This document shows, piece after piece, positions 20,394 through 31,580 of a stretch of 64,000 nucleotides of DNA (position 1 is the stretch's first letter; the number at the start of each line of letters is the position of its first letter). The notes under the pieces were generated by a model that saw only the letters and a list, made by a program, of their open reading frames with translations, was not told where the DNA came from and searched no databases. The position numbers and the translations under genes were made by a program. The DNA is from Eutreptiella sp. 'Long Island Sound 2002' (Eukaryota > Euglenozoa > Euglenophyceae > Eutreptiales > Eutreptiaceae): contig OZ038383.1 in assembly GCA_964036045.1 (NCBI GenBank), positions 10,618,430 to 10,682,429 on the forward strand, given 5' to 3'.

Positions 20394-22975
20394 CCATTGT
20401 ATGCATGTGTGGAGTTCATCTCAGGGGTCCTAATCGTAGAGCCCATAACTCAGTCAAATTGGATGGTTCAAAATGTGCTGAATCTTACCCCAGCCCTGTA
20501 TGTACAATACAAAAACCCAACATGGTACACACACGACCCATACATCTGCCACGGCATCACCTATCGGCATCCGCACACGAGCAAACGATGGGTAGGTCCC
20601 ACACCTCCTCCGAGAAGCCCTGTGGCAAGGTACTATTCTTCTGGTGCAGCGGTTGCCACAAGAACGTTGTTCTTGATCCGACACAACGCTATTCTATACC
20701 AGCCCTACCAATAAAGAAAACCACCACCAGCTATCCCAGGTGGTGTGCCCTCCACAGGGGGTGCGAGCCCGTTGGGAGTGCGGTCCGCTGCCTATGCAGA
20801 AAAACTCCCGCCCATTGGAATGCACCTCAGGCGACACCATATGCAACCTCTCACGCATGTGCGTATCAATCCATCGTGATTGTATTTTATTACATTGTTC
20901 CTTATAGTCCAACTCAGTGACTCCCGGCATGCCTAAGGGATCGACCCACCACAGCCACTTGACAACATCGTTGACTCCCAGGCATTGGAAGGACATAGCA
21001 CCATACCCATCGGGTACCATAGCGATCTGATGAAGGCACGTGCTGCAACACGCAGCTAGCGTTTTGGGACAAAGGGCCTTGGATTGGCTGCAAATGGCCT
21101 CCAAAGCCGTTGGCCTTTCAAAAGGTGCTTTGCATTCGCTAGGACATACAGGACACACAGCCTAGCCTTATTCCCAACCCTACTCTGAAACCAAAAAAAG
21201 CAAATTTCGCCTATGGCGTGGTGCAGGTGCTCAAGTTCGCACCTCTCTGCAGCCAAATTCTAATTCTAGTTCTAAATCTAATACTGCCCACATCCACCAC
21301 TTACGGAAGCGCCATAATTCACTTGTACCGTTATGCACCTTTATCTTGACGCACATGTGCTATGCGATGTGCTATGTCAAACTGTGCAAGAGCTTGCTTC
21401 TTTTTGTAAAAGCCTCGCAAGGCAAGTAGAAATACAAGTTTGGGACTGTGCCTTGCACCTATTTAGAAAACTTCCCAACCGCACAAATTGCTTGCTTTCG
21501 TGCTCTGTTTCCTAGAACGGCTAACGGGTCCCGCGGCCTAAGAGTTAATCGTGTTTGATTGGTTAGACGAACAGGTATCAAAGCCAAATGGCCAGCAATA
21601 TAGTGCATCAATATACTACGCTATACCCGACCGTTGGGGGTTTTGTAGCAGATGACAGGTACAATGGCCCTGAATGGAGCACAAGTCATCCTATTGGGTC
21701 AATTTACCGTAGACGGTAAAGGGGATGCTGCGTATCCCCTTTACTAAGTTTATGAGAGCTTGTTTCTCCTCTGCTTTGGTATGTGTAGACTTGATGGCCT
21801 TTCTCATGACATGGCTCACCACTACCTATGGCATTGAGGTCAGGTTGGGTACCACGACATTTCCCGCAATGTGTAATGGTATGGACATGTCTCGACCCAC
21901 GTCACTGAGGGCTTGCTGTAAAAACTTGACCCACCCCATGGCATGCGCACTCTCCAAAGAGCGGGGAGTAACGCTAAGATGCCATGTGTAAGTGTATGCG
22001 AGGCGATGCATTTCCCATAGGGTTTGACTTTTGGCATACGGTAGATATGCATTGTGTTCTTGCATCAGCATGGCCCATTTACCTAGCCTGCAAAGCTCTA
22101 TGGATTTGAGCAGTCAGAGCTTTCAAGATGACATGTTGGTGGTACTGTGCAACGTCCAAGATCTCCAACCGCCCCAACTCCCAAAAAAAAGTTCTATCAA
22201 ATGTTGAATCTAAGACTCAACGGTACACTTAATCGCCCCAAGGGGGCTAGCGTACAAATGCATAGGAACATGCACCGCCTCGGTCACCATGGCATATCTA
22301 CGGTATGTATAGGCATGGACTATAAGAACGATAGCACCACTGGTTCCGTTACCCAAAGCAACAAATGGCATAGCGGGTTGGGAAACAAACTCCCAGGAAA
22401 AGGAAATAAGTGTTGGATGTGTTTCCAATGAGCCACAGCATGTAGCGAGGTGTTGTGTGCCGTTTAGGTGCATCCGGGTAAAGAGGGATATTACACGTGC
22501 AAGCACAATAGGACACATTGTACCATACCAGGTCGCACACAAAGTGTGCAATCCCCTTCACGCAAAAAAAGAGGGATTGCACCACCTGAAAAATCTGTGG
22601 TTGTTGTCCTCTGGGTGACACTATCTTGCAACACTACAAGAGGCACTTTCTCTGTGCACCCCTGGTTGCAAAAGCTCTCCTCTTCCCGCCGTGAACACAC
22701 CGGATTCATGGTGGCATAATGCCACATGGTGTTGCTGTGTGTGTCAGAGCCGTGCATGCAGTTCAGGAGGTAGTATGTATTGCGACTTGCTCGCAGATGA
22801 GGTGGCGGCATGCAAAACATGATTTTCCAATCCCATTTTTGCGGAAACCCACCTCAACGACGGCTTTGTTGCCAATACCACACCCAAATGTCGCAGCCAC
22901 ACCTTGACAAGTCCTCTGTGCTTTGTGTTGTGCATTGCATGCGTACACAAGGGGGCGTAGCAGATGCCACCACAT
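20394..22975 (-). pseudogene. Decayed coding remnants, probably a mobile element
   Basis: Several minus-strand blocks are clearly protein-like but are broken by stops and frame changes. At 22975-22760 is AATFGCGIGNKAVVEVGF. At 22551-22210 and 22071-21826 there are frames ending GRDMSIPLHIAGNVVVPNLT. Past an in-frame TAG, HVMRKAIKSTHTKAEEKQAL follows to about 21690. At 21158-20694 the frame reads CLGVNDVVKWLWWVDPLGMP. They could be one degraded multi-kilobase element or several nested pieces. No catalytic motif was recognised, so the element class is open. Confidence 0.45.
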
Positions 22976-23057
22976 CCCCCTCGTGACCCTGTACTGTATT
23001 GGACCGCGGATGTCTTGGACCGCGAGATGTCTGTGTCAGTCCCGTGTCATGCAACAG

Positions 23058-23770
23058 TCATGACTCAACGGGGCAAATAAGTAGACACGCAGGGTGGCAT
23101 GCGGCATGTGCACAAAACAGAACGGATGCCAGTGATCTTAGCAAGCGTGAGGTTGAGAATGGAGGTGATGCCCAGTAGTGTCTGTTCCATCTCAGCGGTG
23201 CCGTGCTGTTGTATCCACCATTCCATGTGCACTTCTCAGTCCTTATCCTAGCTCTTGACCAGTAGTCAAGCGCATGGTCACTCCACCGTCTTTTCGCCAT
23301 TGGCCCCATCAGGAGCCACAGTTCCTCAATCTTGTCTAGTGTGGTCTTTGGTGTGGTTGGCGGACTCCGACCAGTGGACGACGAGGAAGAGGACTCAGGC
23401 ATCCGCGGCTGGGACACAGTGAAAGAGCTCCGCACATGGTGGCATTTTGCTGCCCCCGCCGGGCCTTCATTGCCGGCTGGGGCTACCGCTGCACTGACAG
23501 TGTGTTTGCTGCAGGTTTCCTGCGTGTGTGCTATGGCCGTGTCCCCTTCAGGAGGGGCTGCTTTCACTTGACCCGGCTTGGGCATGAGGGCCTCCATGGA
23601 CTGCACCCAGCTGTCAAGTTCACTGTGTGGCAGCATGGCTTTGACAGCCACAAACTCACTGTCCACCCACTCTTCAAACGATGACTTAGTGACGGCCTGC
23701 ACCTCCAACAAGCGAGCATGACCAGTCAGATCATCATGTTGCAAGGCAGCTTGTGTGTGTGCGCGCGCGT

Positions 23771-23806
<36 letters not shown>

Positions 23807-25132
23807 GCGCGCACACACACACACACACCCTTCACACCGACCCTTGGGTCCAGTGAACTCCATGACCGAGCCCCGGACTGCAATCCTCAGATCGCCCGTG
23901 TGTAACGGGTTACTGCAGGCCTCCGGCTTGTGGACACCCCAGGGGGTAAATGGAATATACAGTGACATCTATACAACAGCATGCACCAGGGCAAGAAACA
24001 GACCTGAATGCCTTCCTGCAGCAGGAACAGCTGCTGCCCACAATCATCCACATCCTCCTCCAAATCCCTGAAATAACACAAAAAAGCCCATGAGTAGAAA
24101 AACAAAATATTTCCAAATCATTCACAATGCAGAGGAGGAGGGGCAAAAGAGGGACTCCGTTGGACGACCTTCACTTGCTGCCTCTGCAAGAACTACCACC
24201 CCTAAAACCGCGTGCTTCATGAAAGCCGGGCCCATTCTCCATGACGGCTCGACAAATGGACATACCACCACCTGCGCCGCCATTGTGGGGGCAGAAATTC
24301 CTTGCACACATCATTCTGGAACTCATTCCGCACTGTTGAGTCCAAAGTCTTGCAGAAAGTTTGCACGACCTGTCTCAACCTACAAACAAGAGGCACCACA
24401 GGAGGCATACCCCAACTTCCCCAACAAGATAATGCTCAGTGACCCTCCACAGCCACAACGTTCCACAATGTTCCACAGTCCTCTGCAGCCCTCCTCCAAG
24501 GTTCGAGGCCCGTTTCTGTCTTAGGCAGGTATCTGTCCCCACTGGGAGGAGTCCCCACATGCGGGGCCTTTGTGCATTAGTGGATTGCTTTTTTCTCTCT
24601 GTGTGCGTCCTTCTTGCCCTGATTGCCAGCTGGTGCTGGCTTGAAAGACGCCCAGTGCCTTTCTCACGTGCTGAGGGGGGCCTGGGGGGCAGCAGGATGC
24701 CTTGAGCATGTCTTCCTCGGAAATATCGCCCAGAATACTTGTAAGCCCCCTCCCCAATCCAGAACACGCGACACCATAAGAACACACATGCAAGTTCGCT
24801 TCATGTGCAGGCACTTTGAGCTGAATGAACACGACCAGTGGCTGGTCCTTTCTCTGAAATTGTCAATGATGTTTTTGTTGTCTAACTCAACGCTGGTGGA
24901 AATCTCCGGAAGAGGCTCCACAAGAACACGCGCATGTTCTTGTTTGAGGCGGGGGTTAAGCCCATATTGTTGCGGCTGAAGACCTGCACGACACTTCATG
25001 CCTATGGCACAGACGGGCACCATGTGGCAGGTGTGCAATGTAAAGGTGTGCTGCAAACGGGTGCAGCCCGCGGTCACATACTGTGTGTCTCCCCCATCCT
25101 GTGGTGTGCTCCATGAAAGCGGCATTTGCAAC
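23058..25132 (-). CDS. Eight-exon gene, 427 residues, 5' end incomplete
   Basis: Exons are 25082-25132, 24815-24975, 24668-24737, 24467-24519, 24272-24379, 24004-24067, 23842-23926 and 23058-23749. Every junction keeps phase. Acceptors include CTTGTTTGTAG and TGTTATTTCAG; donors include GTATGT, GTGAGA and GTGGTG. The product is soluble and charged. Exon 2 has PLPEISTSVELDNKNIIDNF, exon 5 has RQVVQTFCKTLDSTVRNEF, exon 6 is acidic (DLEEDVDDCGQQLFLLQEGI). The last exon has a helical stretch (SSFEEWVDSEFVAVKAMLPH), a disordered Ser/Pro/Ala linker and a final helix near DKIEELWLLMGPMAKRRW. The acceptor of the last exon lies beside a (CA)n tract. No family is assigned. The initiating exon was not found, and the end of the last exon is uncertain after residue RIRTEK. 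Confidence 0.7.
23758..23828. repeat. (CA)n/(CG)n microsatellite in the last intron
   Basis: About 70 bp of alternating CA and CG dinucleotides lie between the last two exons of the minus-strand gene, immediately upstream of its final acceptor. On the sense strand it is a TG/CG tract, which may act as a weak polypyrimidine region. Confidence 0.95.
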
Positions 25133-25293
25133 CTGAACAGCATGCAGGGCCACAAGTATTTCTGCATTGATCACGCATGTGCCCGCCCAACCAACGTACT
25201 GCCCTTCCTACATACCTAATATGTATGCACGTCCCTATTACCAAGGTACCTATATAACTGCCTGCCTACCACCTTGGGGGCTAATGATTCCCA

Positions 25294-25337
25294 TGGGTAT
25301 ATATGCACTCAGATTGTCACCAAATGATGACACAAGC
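25294..25337 (+). repeat. Solo copy of the 44-bp element end
   Basis: The sequence contains TTGTCACCAAATGATGAC and the flanking TGGGTATATATG, matching both ends of the inverted-repeat element at 7574-8240 with several differences. No partner copy was found within a few kilobases, so this looks like a solo or truncated end. Confidence 0.6.
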
Positions 25338-25443
25338 GCAGACTGCTGCGTTGAGCTACACACTTCTCTGATACGTTCCCGCTGATATCATCTGCTGATG
25401 ACCATAGTCTAGCGTATAAAGCCGCCCAGGGGTCAGGGGGGGG

Positions 25444-25986
25444 TCACCCCAAAATTGCAATTTTCCGCCGAATGTTGGCTACAAAATGGCTAATGGGCAA
25501 GGGCTCTATTGGGAGGCCAATCAAGTTGGTCACCCAGTGAGTTGAAACCCCTGATATGGGGGGGTAGACAAAAATTGGTTGGCCTATTGCGGCCACCATG
25601 CATTGATCAATACCCAGGTCCTGCTCAACACTTTTATTCAAGATGGACACCCTGACCAACAGCGTGGGCGCTGGGTTCTATCTTTTAGCACGCACCCAAC
25701 CGAAAACTGGGGAATATTGGGGACGAAATAAGGACTTCACAAAGGGTTGAAACCTGAATATGACCATGCCATTGCCCTGGCCATCTGCCATTTCTGCACT
25801 TTTCAGGCTCACCCGACAGCAGCGGTCGCTTTGATAATGCTGCTAAAACTTAAAGAACCCACAATGAAGAGTATATGCCCAATCATAACAACAAAAGACA
25901 GGAGCAACGAAGCATACGGGCCAAGGAGGCTTTCTGATTACCTCTCACACGGTCTTGCACACCCCATACTCATAACCTTCCTTTGA
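25444..25986. other. Two opposed protein-like frames of unclear status
   Basis: Minus 25444-25659 reads VRVSILNKSVEQDLGIDQ and HWVTNLIGLPIEPLPISHFV, ending in TGA before a G-tract, without an upstream ATG. Plus 25747-25986 reads YDHAIALAICHFCTFQAHPT and ends in TGA, also without a proper ATG. Either could be a decayed repeat ORF or a terminal exon. No splice sites decide. Confidence 0.25.
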
Positions 25987-25989
25987 TCC

Positions 25990-27439
25990 TCACGCGATGG
26001 GAGCGAAGCTCACAAAGCAGGAAGAGAGTGCAGACGTTTGGACAGGACATAAGGTGCAACAGGGCAGACATAAGGAAGTGCTGTGAGAGATGCATAAGGG
26101 GCAAACCTTTGGGGCTTATTGCTCTCTGGCTTTACTCCGGGGGTTCTCTGAGGGGAAAATATAGAAGTGTTCTGGGAGAGGCAAAACAGCGGTCGGTTCT
26201 GATTGACTGAATATCCCAGCCATGACACACTCACCCCGGCCAGCCCGGCGATACTCAATTCCAGTCGTGGTATCTAACCAACTTGATGCAGTTGTGATGA
26301 ACGCCCTCAAAGGTGTGCACACAGTCCATGGAAAAGAATAGAAGGAAATTGAAAAATACGAAGGGGACAGCTGTGCGATGGAAAGACTACGGTTTCACAC
26401 CAACCTTGTTACTATGCACTCCGTTTGCCCCATTTACCCCATGTTCCCCATTTCCCCCCATTCCCCTCCCCTGTGTTCACCATTCCCCCACCTTCCGAAT
26501 CACCTTACCAGCGAAAAGTGGGATTTCTGGAACTTTGTCATTGATGTTCCCCATTTTCCCACAAACTGAATAGAGCTCGAAATGTTTCCCCACTTCCCCC
26601 AGCCTTTTCCCAAAGGGCTATATTTTCAAGATAAGGGTCCGGTAAGTTTCCTAAACCGGGAGATTCTGCACAGGGGACAGACCCTGCACAGGGGGTTTCG
26701 TACCATCTGCGCCCTGAAAAATACAGATATTGACTCGCCACACACAAAATCAAAACAAAACCTCGCGAAGATTGAGAGATTGCTTTTTTGAAAGTTGTGT
26801 GCAGCAATAAAAAAAAATCTGTTGGAGTTGTCATTTGCTGTTTTGGGACAACCCCGAGATCTCGGCACTTGTTCAAATCCGCCGGCACAGACAAAGAATG
26901 TCCTTGAGGTAGCCCTCACGACTGTGGAGCCTTTTGTGTGGCCACAGACAATTCAGGCGAGACAAAACCACCACCAGCTAGGGGTTGAACATACTGCTGA
27001 TACCCCGGTGTAGTCAGACAACGCAACAGTACCTGCCTACCGCCGCCAGCAAGGGTGCAGAAAGCGGGTCGGAAAGTTTATGGAAGCCCCTGGATTTCTG
27101 TGGTAAAGTCACGGCCAAGTTGAAACACGACAGTTCCCATGCGAAATTCACGAGCCACAACCCCTCCCCCCCCCTTGTGCACAGAGATGCATTGATGCTG
27201 ACCACCGGCAGTCAGTCAAAGCGTCGGCCATGAACTGCTAGCATCCTAGCAGTGGGGAATAAACCATACGCACACTCACCCTCCACATGAATTAAACATG
27301 CAATCAACTACTGGCCTTCCCATTCTCCCATGGAGGGCATGAGAAGACAAGCAAACCGAATAGGACTGGAAAGCAATTGATCAACACCTTTTCACTGCAA
27401 CACTAGACAACCACAAGCATACGGTTTTATGGCACAGCT
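25990..27439. other. Intergenic DNA with TTCCCCAT-rich block
   Basis: 26429-26620 is a degenerate CCCCATTTCCCC-rich block, similar in composition to the complement of 32475-32690. A minus-strand frame at 26538-26894 (ATG near its start, ends in TGA) overlaps it and is partly low-complexity. No supported gene. Confidence 0.35.
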
Positions 27440-28617
27440 TTACCGAAAATCCTGAAACAACTGCAAAAACTTGCCTTTCAAGGGCAGCAGTTTGGTCCGC
27501 TCAGATGCAGCCCCCCGCCCCAAACAGGAAAGACTTCCTGTGAAGCGCGCGGGCACCGGCACGGGAACGGCGCCAAACGGCAGGGTCACAATAATCTGTC
27601 GTAAAACAGCATGTCGTTTCCAGACTGATCTGTTCCGTCCCAAAATTATTGCCTGGTTCTGCTTTAGTTTCGGTCCAGCATCTGCCCGTGGCCCAGCCTC
27701 TCTGCTGGCGCTGCACACACAACGCAGTGCAGTTTCTCTCGGCTTTGCACACAATTGTATGATATTCGAACGTATTCGTAGCTTTGGTGTAGCTCTCTGG
27801 AGGTGCTCCTGACACGGTGTAATGTGTGCGCGTAGAATGGGCAGTGGGGCACTTCGGCATCCACAAGACGAGCAGAGAGGCAGCGGGCTAGCGGGCGGTG
27901 AAGCAAGGAGTACGTGCACGTGGGTTGCTGTGGTATCTGAGGCAGCAATCAACAGCTGCATGTGCAACGCAACAACCGAATAACACTCTTTAGCAGTGCC
28001 AGATTGTTTTTTGAAATGAAGATGAGCATGTGTTGAAACCTCTCTTTGAGGTGATTTGTCAGGTTGTGAGTACCAGACGGGAGTCACCATTTCATGGAAG
28101 GGGGAAAAAAATCCACAAGGTCCCAACCATGATGACAAACACCTTCATGAACAGCGCCAACTCTTTTGCATGCTCTGCCAAAGCATCTGCAGTTTGTGAC
28201 TCCAGTTCTTCTACTTCGTCTCTTTCCCATTCCTCGGCCTCTTCAAGTTCCTCAATGAACTGAGGATAAAAAGAGGGCAAGAAGTGGAGATCTACTATCG
28301 CCACTAACCCTTGCCCTGCTCTGCAGGAACGGTCGCATCTGCTTTGCGGTGCAACAGAGGACAGAGAACCGCAAAGTGTTTTGGAACTGTCACTTGTCAG
28401 GTCACCGTCGAAGAAAAATACCCCTTGCGACAACCAGGAGAGGCGGCAAGACGAAAACTATGCACAGGCATGAATCATCTGGCTGGCCAGCCAAACTCCC
28501 GACAATGTACTTCCTGACAGTCACGTGGAAAACAGGCGGATGTTGGTGCGTGGGGATGCGAAACATTAATGCTGCCATTACCATGTCCATGGTGTAAACA
28601 AGGGATTGGGCATCCAT
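27440..28617 (-). CDS. Multi-exon gene with acidic coiled coil
   Basis: Exon 28309-28386 (acceptor AAGTGACAG, donor AGG|GTTAGT) encodes FQNTLRFSVLCCTAKQMRPF. After a 49-nt intron with a fine polypyrimidine tract (CTTTTTATCCTCAG), exon 28143-28259 encodes FIEELEEAEEWERDEVEELE then AEHAKELALFMK, a strongly acidic helix. Terminal exon 27440-27595 (acceptor TTTTACGACAG) encodes IIVTLPFGAVPVPVPARF, a basic stretch and KGKFLQLFQDFR-TAA. All junctions are phase 0. An ATG at 28617 opens MDAQSLVYTMDMVMAALMF, with an in-frame stop just upstream, and is the likely start; its donor was not settled. Family unknown. Confidence 0.6.
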
Positions 28618-28715
28618 AGTCTAGATCCCCATGGGATCCCCAAAGAAAATGTGTCTCAAGCTGGGGGTTCCAACACCTGCAATGGCGTCCAATTGGAGGT
28701 GAACAAAACACCGAA

Positions 28716-29533
28716 CTAGTCCTGAGTTCCACGCTCAATGGGGTTGCCCCTCATGCTGGCCCCAGGCAGATTCCCTGGTTCACTGATGATCGACGTTTTC
28801 CGGATAACAAGCCGACCGCTCGATTGGCTGCGGAATTTGTCAATAGACCCTCTATCAGTTGGTCTCCTACCCAACTCATCCACCTCCTCACAGAATGCAA
28901 GCCAGTGATTCCTGCGCGCCTGTTTGACCCTGTTTTTGCTACAAAACAAGCAAAATTGATACGTGACGACAACCTGCTCGTGCACCCCTTGACCACAGAC
29001 TGAGCATGAAAGTAGCTTTCTATTCCTGGGCACCAGGATACCTCCATTAGCAGATTCTTCTTGAACTCCTTACGGCACAAATATCCACGGTACGTTGCTT
29101 GAATCCGAATCGCCTGGGAGATGGCAGTGCATGTACAGGCCGATGTGGAACTCCGGGCTGTGGCGAGCCTCAATACTTCACTCTTTGCCAATCAGAGGCA
29201 GGCGGGCTCCAAAAGCATGGGTTCGAGCATGAAGGGATAAGGTTTTGGGCTAGACTTATCATCTGCATAAAATCGTCGCTTACATGCCAGTTGGGGTTAG
29301 GTGCCAGGGTGCCAGTCGAATACCAGGAGGTGGGGAGGGGTGGGGGAACATGCTGCATCGCTTGCAAGCTCACCAAGAAACTGTGCAGGCCACTAAAAAA
29401 ATAATGCCACAGTTACCTCCTGATGCAGTTGACACCACTGTGTGACCGGAGATTCCCACTGCTCCACAGAGTTCTTCTTGTCTGTGGAATTAATGGGATC
29501 ACTGTCATCTGTGATCATCATAAGTGGCACGCT
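28716..29533 (-). CDS. IQ-motif protein, four exons, 5' incomplete
   Basis: Exon 29417-29533 (acceptor GGCGTCCAG, donor GAG|GTAACT) encodes SVPLMMITDDSDPINSTDKK and VEQWESPVTQWCQLHQE. Exon 29324-29380 (acceptor GCCTGCACAG) encodes FLGELASDAACSPTPPHLL; a longer version to 29284 with a GTAAGC donor is possible in another phase. Exon 29042-29113 (acceptor CATCTCCCAG, donor ATGGAG|GTATCC) encodes AIRIQATYRGYLCRKEFKK, an IQ motif (IQxxxRGxxxRK) of the kind that binds calmodulin or related EF-hand proteins. Terminal exon 28716-28919 encodes ARRNHWLAFCEEVDELGRRP, ending in TAG. All phases are 0. The product is likely cytoskeletal or signalling related, but that is inference from the motif. Confidence 0.65.
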
Positions 29534-29739
29534 CTGGACGCCAGGACAGGTTGCAAAGCCTGCAGCCCCCCCCCCCCCCCCTGAAACACTGTTTCAATGC
29601 CTCCCATACACGTCCCCAGGGACCACAGACGCGCAACTGCATACCGAAGAACGACTTCGAGGCGAGCAGGAAGTGACAAACACAGTGGTGTCACTAAGCA
29701 TTGCGTGTTGTACCATGCTTGCGTCCGAACAACTTCCCT

Positions 29740-29873
29740 TCAACGTCGGACATACATGGTGCAAAGAATCATGCACTGCACACCAATGCAGGGCACGCCA
29801 AAGGCTAAGGCTTCTATGCATGCCACGTTGTCTGCCCAGTATCGAATCCCTGTGATGACCATGACCTCTAGTT
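29740..29873 (-). CDS. Terminal exon of an unidentified gene
   Basis: After the acceptor GTGCTTTGCAAG, a 134-nt minus-strand segment encodes LEVMVITGIRYWADNVACIE then ALAFGVPCIGVQCMILCT, ending VRR-TGA. It is hydrophobic and well composed. It needs one nucleotide from an upstream exon that was not found. It lies on the same strand upstream of the IQ-motif gene and ends in a stop, so it belongs to another gene or to a repeat. Confidence 0.35.
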
Positions 29874-30414
29874 CTTGCAAAGCACTGAACAAACAGCACT
29901 GGTCAATTAATCAGTGCTAACTTCATTTCTTAAGCGCAATTGCTTTGTTTTTTGTTATGGCCTACATACTCTTGGGGGCATCCCAAACGCTGTGGCTCTC
30001 ATGATGAACTCGGGGAATTACAACAGAGTCATTCCGTTCTGTGATAGCTTTGCACACGTGCGGTCAGTGTCATCAGCACGCAGTTAGGATGACTGGACCT
30101 GAAATACTTTATGCAGTGGGAACTGTGGGGTGCCTGGATCATTCCCATTGCGGGTGGGCTACCCATCTAAAGGGGGCGTTTATGCACAGCGTGTGCACAA
30201 CCTTGTGGCCCATGAAAGGAGTATGCAAATGTCCCAAATTATAACATCTGGGGGAATGTTTGCCCGGCGCGCGCCCGGCGCGCTACTTTTCTATTAACTA
30301 TCCCAACTTCAGCCCCAGATTTACCCTCTCCTGAAGAAGCCCCCCAAGTAGACCACGTTGCACTGCACACCTTCCCTACAAAGCACGTTGCATAATACAG
30401 GAATATCTGTGAAT
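29874..30414. other. No supported gene; GC-rich 24-bp repeat at 30260-30283
   Basis: Short ambiguous frames only. The GC-rich string at 30260-30283 pairs as a direct repeat with 30905-30928, bracketing the transposase remnant. Confidence 0.4.
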
Positions 30415-30928
30415 TCAGCAACTCCAACTGTCATCTGTATTGTACGTAACAACATTGGTCCCACAAGTGTGGGTGTCAATACATTCAGTACAATAGTGCT
30501 CCTTACACTCATCACAAACTACGACGGTGGAGCGCTTCTGGCAACACAACACACACACTTCTGCCTCATCCTCTGCCTCATCTTGCGTGCCACAACCGAG
30601 CAAACAGCTGCTCAATGCGTGCCCTATACCACCCGTGCACGTCATTGTAACATTGTTGGCGGGCTGTCAAAGTGCCATTCTTTCTTCCAATGAGAGGCAC
30701 AATAACATGAATCCGGCCTTTATAAGCACCATCATGGCCCCCAACTTCAAAATCAAAGAAATCACCTCGGGTATGAGAAGGTCCATACCCATCCCAAATC
30801 AAAACATCTGCTGATGTCCCGGGGGCCAAGGGGCAAATCCATATAATGTTGCCCAACATATCAACGGCAACAGTCCACCGGTAGGGCACGGGTCACAAAA
30901 GATGCCGGGCGCGTGCCCAGCGCGCTAA
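30260..30928. repeat. GC-rich 24-bp direct repeats bracketing the transposase remnant
   Basis: On the minus strand, TAGCGCGCTGGGCACGCGCC begins the copy at 30905-30928, and TAGCGCGCCGGGCGCGCGCC begins the copy at 30260-30283. They are in the same orientation, differ at a few positions and lie about 645 bp apart. Their own internal symmetry (GCGCGC, CCGGGC) could form hairpins. Confidence 0.6.
30415..30889 (-). pseudogene. DDE transposase (Harbinger-like, DDE_Tnp_4 type) remnant
   Basis: The minus-strand frame 30889-30578 reads VDMLGNIIWICPLAPGTSAD, then HDGAYKG, then VIVPLIGRKNGTLTARQQCY and RARIEQLFARLW. This order (post-first-Asp block, second catalytic Asp before Tyr, Lys-containing block, final Glu in IEQLF) is typical of the DDE superfamily endonucleases of Harbinger-type transposons. 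The N-terminal part with the first Asp is missing, and a TGA lies just upstream of the frame. At about 30580 the frame breaks. The +1-shifted frame continues with an acidic stretch and a Cys-rich tail (CVLCC...CDECKEHYCTEC) to a TGA at 30415. It is inactive. Confidence 0.7.
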
Positions 30929-31580
30929 CGTTCCCCCTCTGGTGCAGTGCCAGGCAGGACCAATCCAAACAATGTCCCCTGGGTGGTCGGCTGCGACCGT
31001 TCACTGCCAAATATAGCCAGCATACTTCGGATTAAATCAGACACCCGACTTTGTGCACAGCACAGGATACGCCCCCTAACCATTTAGCACTTGTGCTGCT
31101 TATGAACCCACGCTAGAAAAAAAACACATATGAATGCTTGTGCACCATTGCTGGCATCCCCAAGGGTAACAAAGGGGGCTTGGGGTCCAATAATCACTGG
31201 GATCCACGCACCAAAAAATGGGACGATACCCAGCCAAAATATCCAAGTGCTGGGCCCAGTGCAAAAGGATGCGCACCAGGTGATGTGTCACTAGAAAATG
31301 TATACCAGCAAGAGACTCAACACATGCGGCAACAAGTATATTTTCACCACAACAAGACTGTGACCAGCTGTGTGGGAAGTCCCTCTCCAACCCTTGCCCC
31401 AACAACACACGCCATAATGGAATGTGACAGAATGGGAACCACCCAAGATCAAGCTAATCGACCGACATCAGTGTACTTACTCCCTGTAAACTGCACGTGC
31501 AGGACAATGGCACGGACATGATGACCCCTTTTGTTGAAGAGAAGGGTTACCATACAAACTTGAAATTTATTGTGAAATAA
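30929..31580. other. No supported gene
   Basis: A plus-strand frame at 31138-31521 and minus-strand frames at 31100-31408 are both open but indecisive. The stretch lies upstream of the transposase remnant and may include its missing N-terminal region in unrecognisable form. Confidence 0.3.
31567..31572 (-). terminator. AATAAA polyadenylation signal
   Basis: The plus strand reads TTTATT, giving AATAAA on the coding strand 9-14 nt after the TAA of the minus-strand gene. Position and orientation fit a 3' end signal. Confidence 0.6.

Noticed and set aside
23718-23968. Frames dominated by Cys-Val or His-Thr
   Set aside because: Direct translation of the (CA)n microsatellite.
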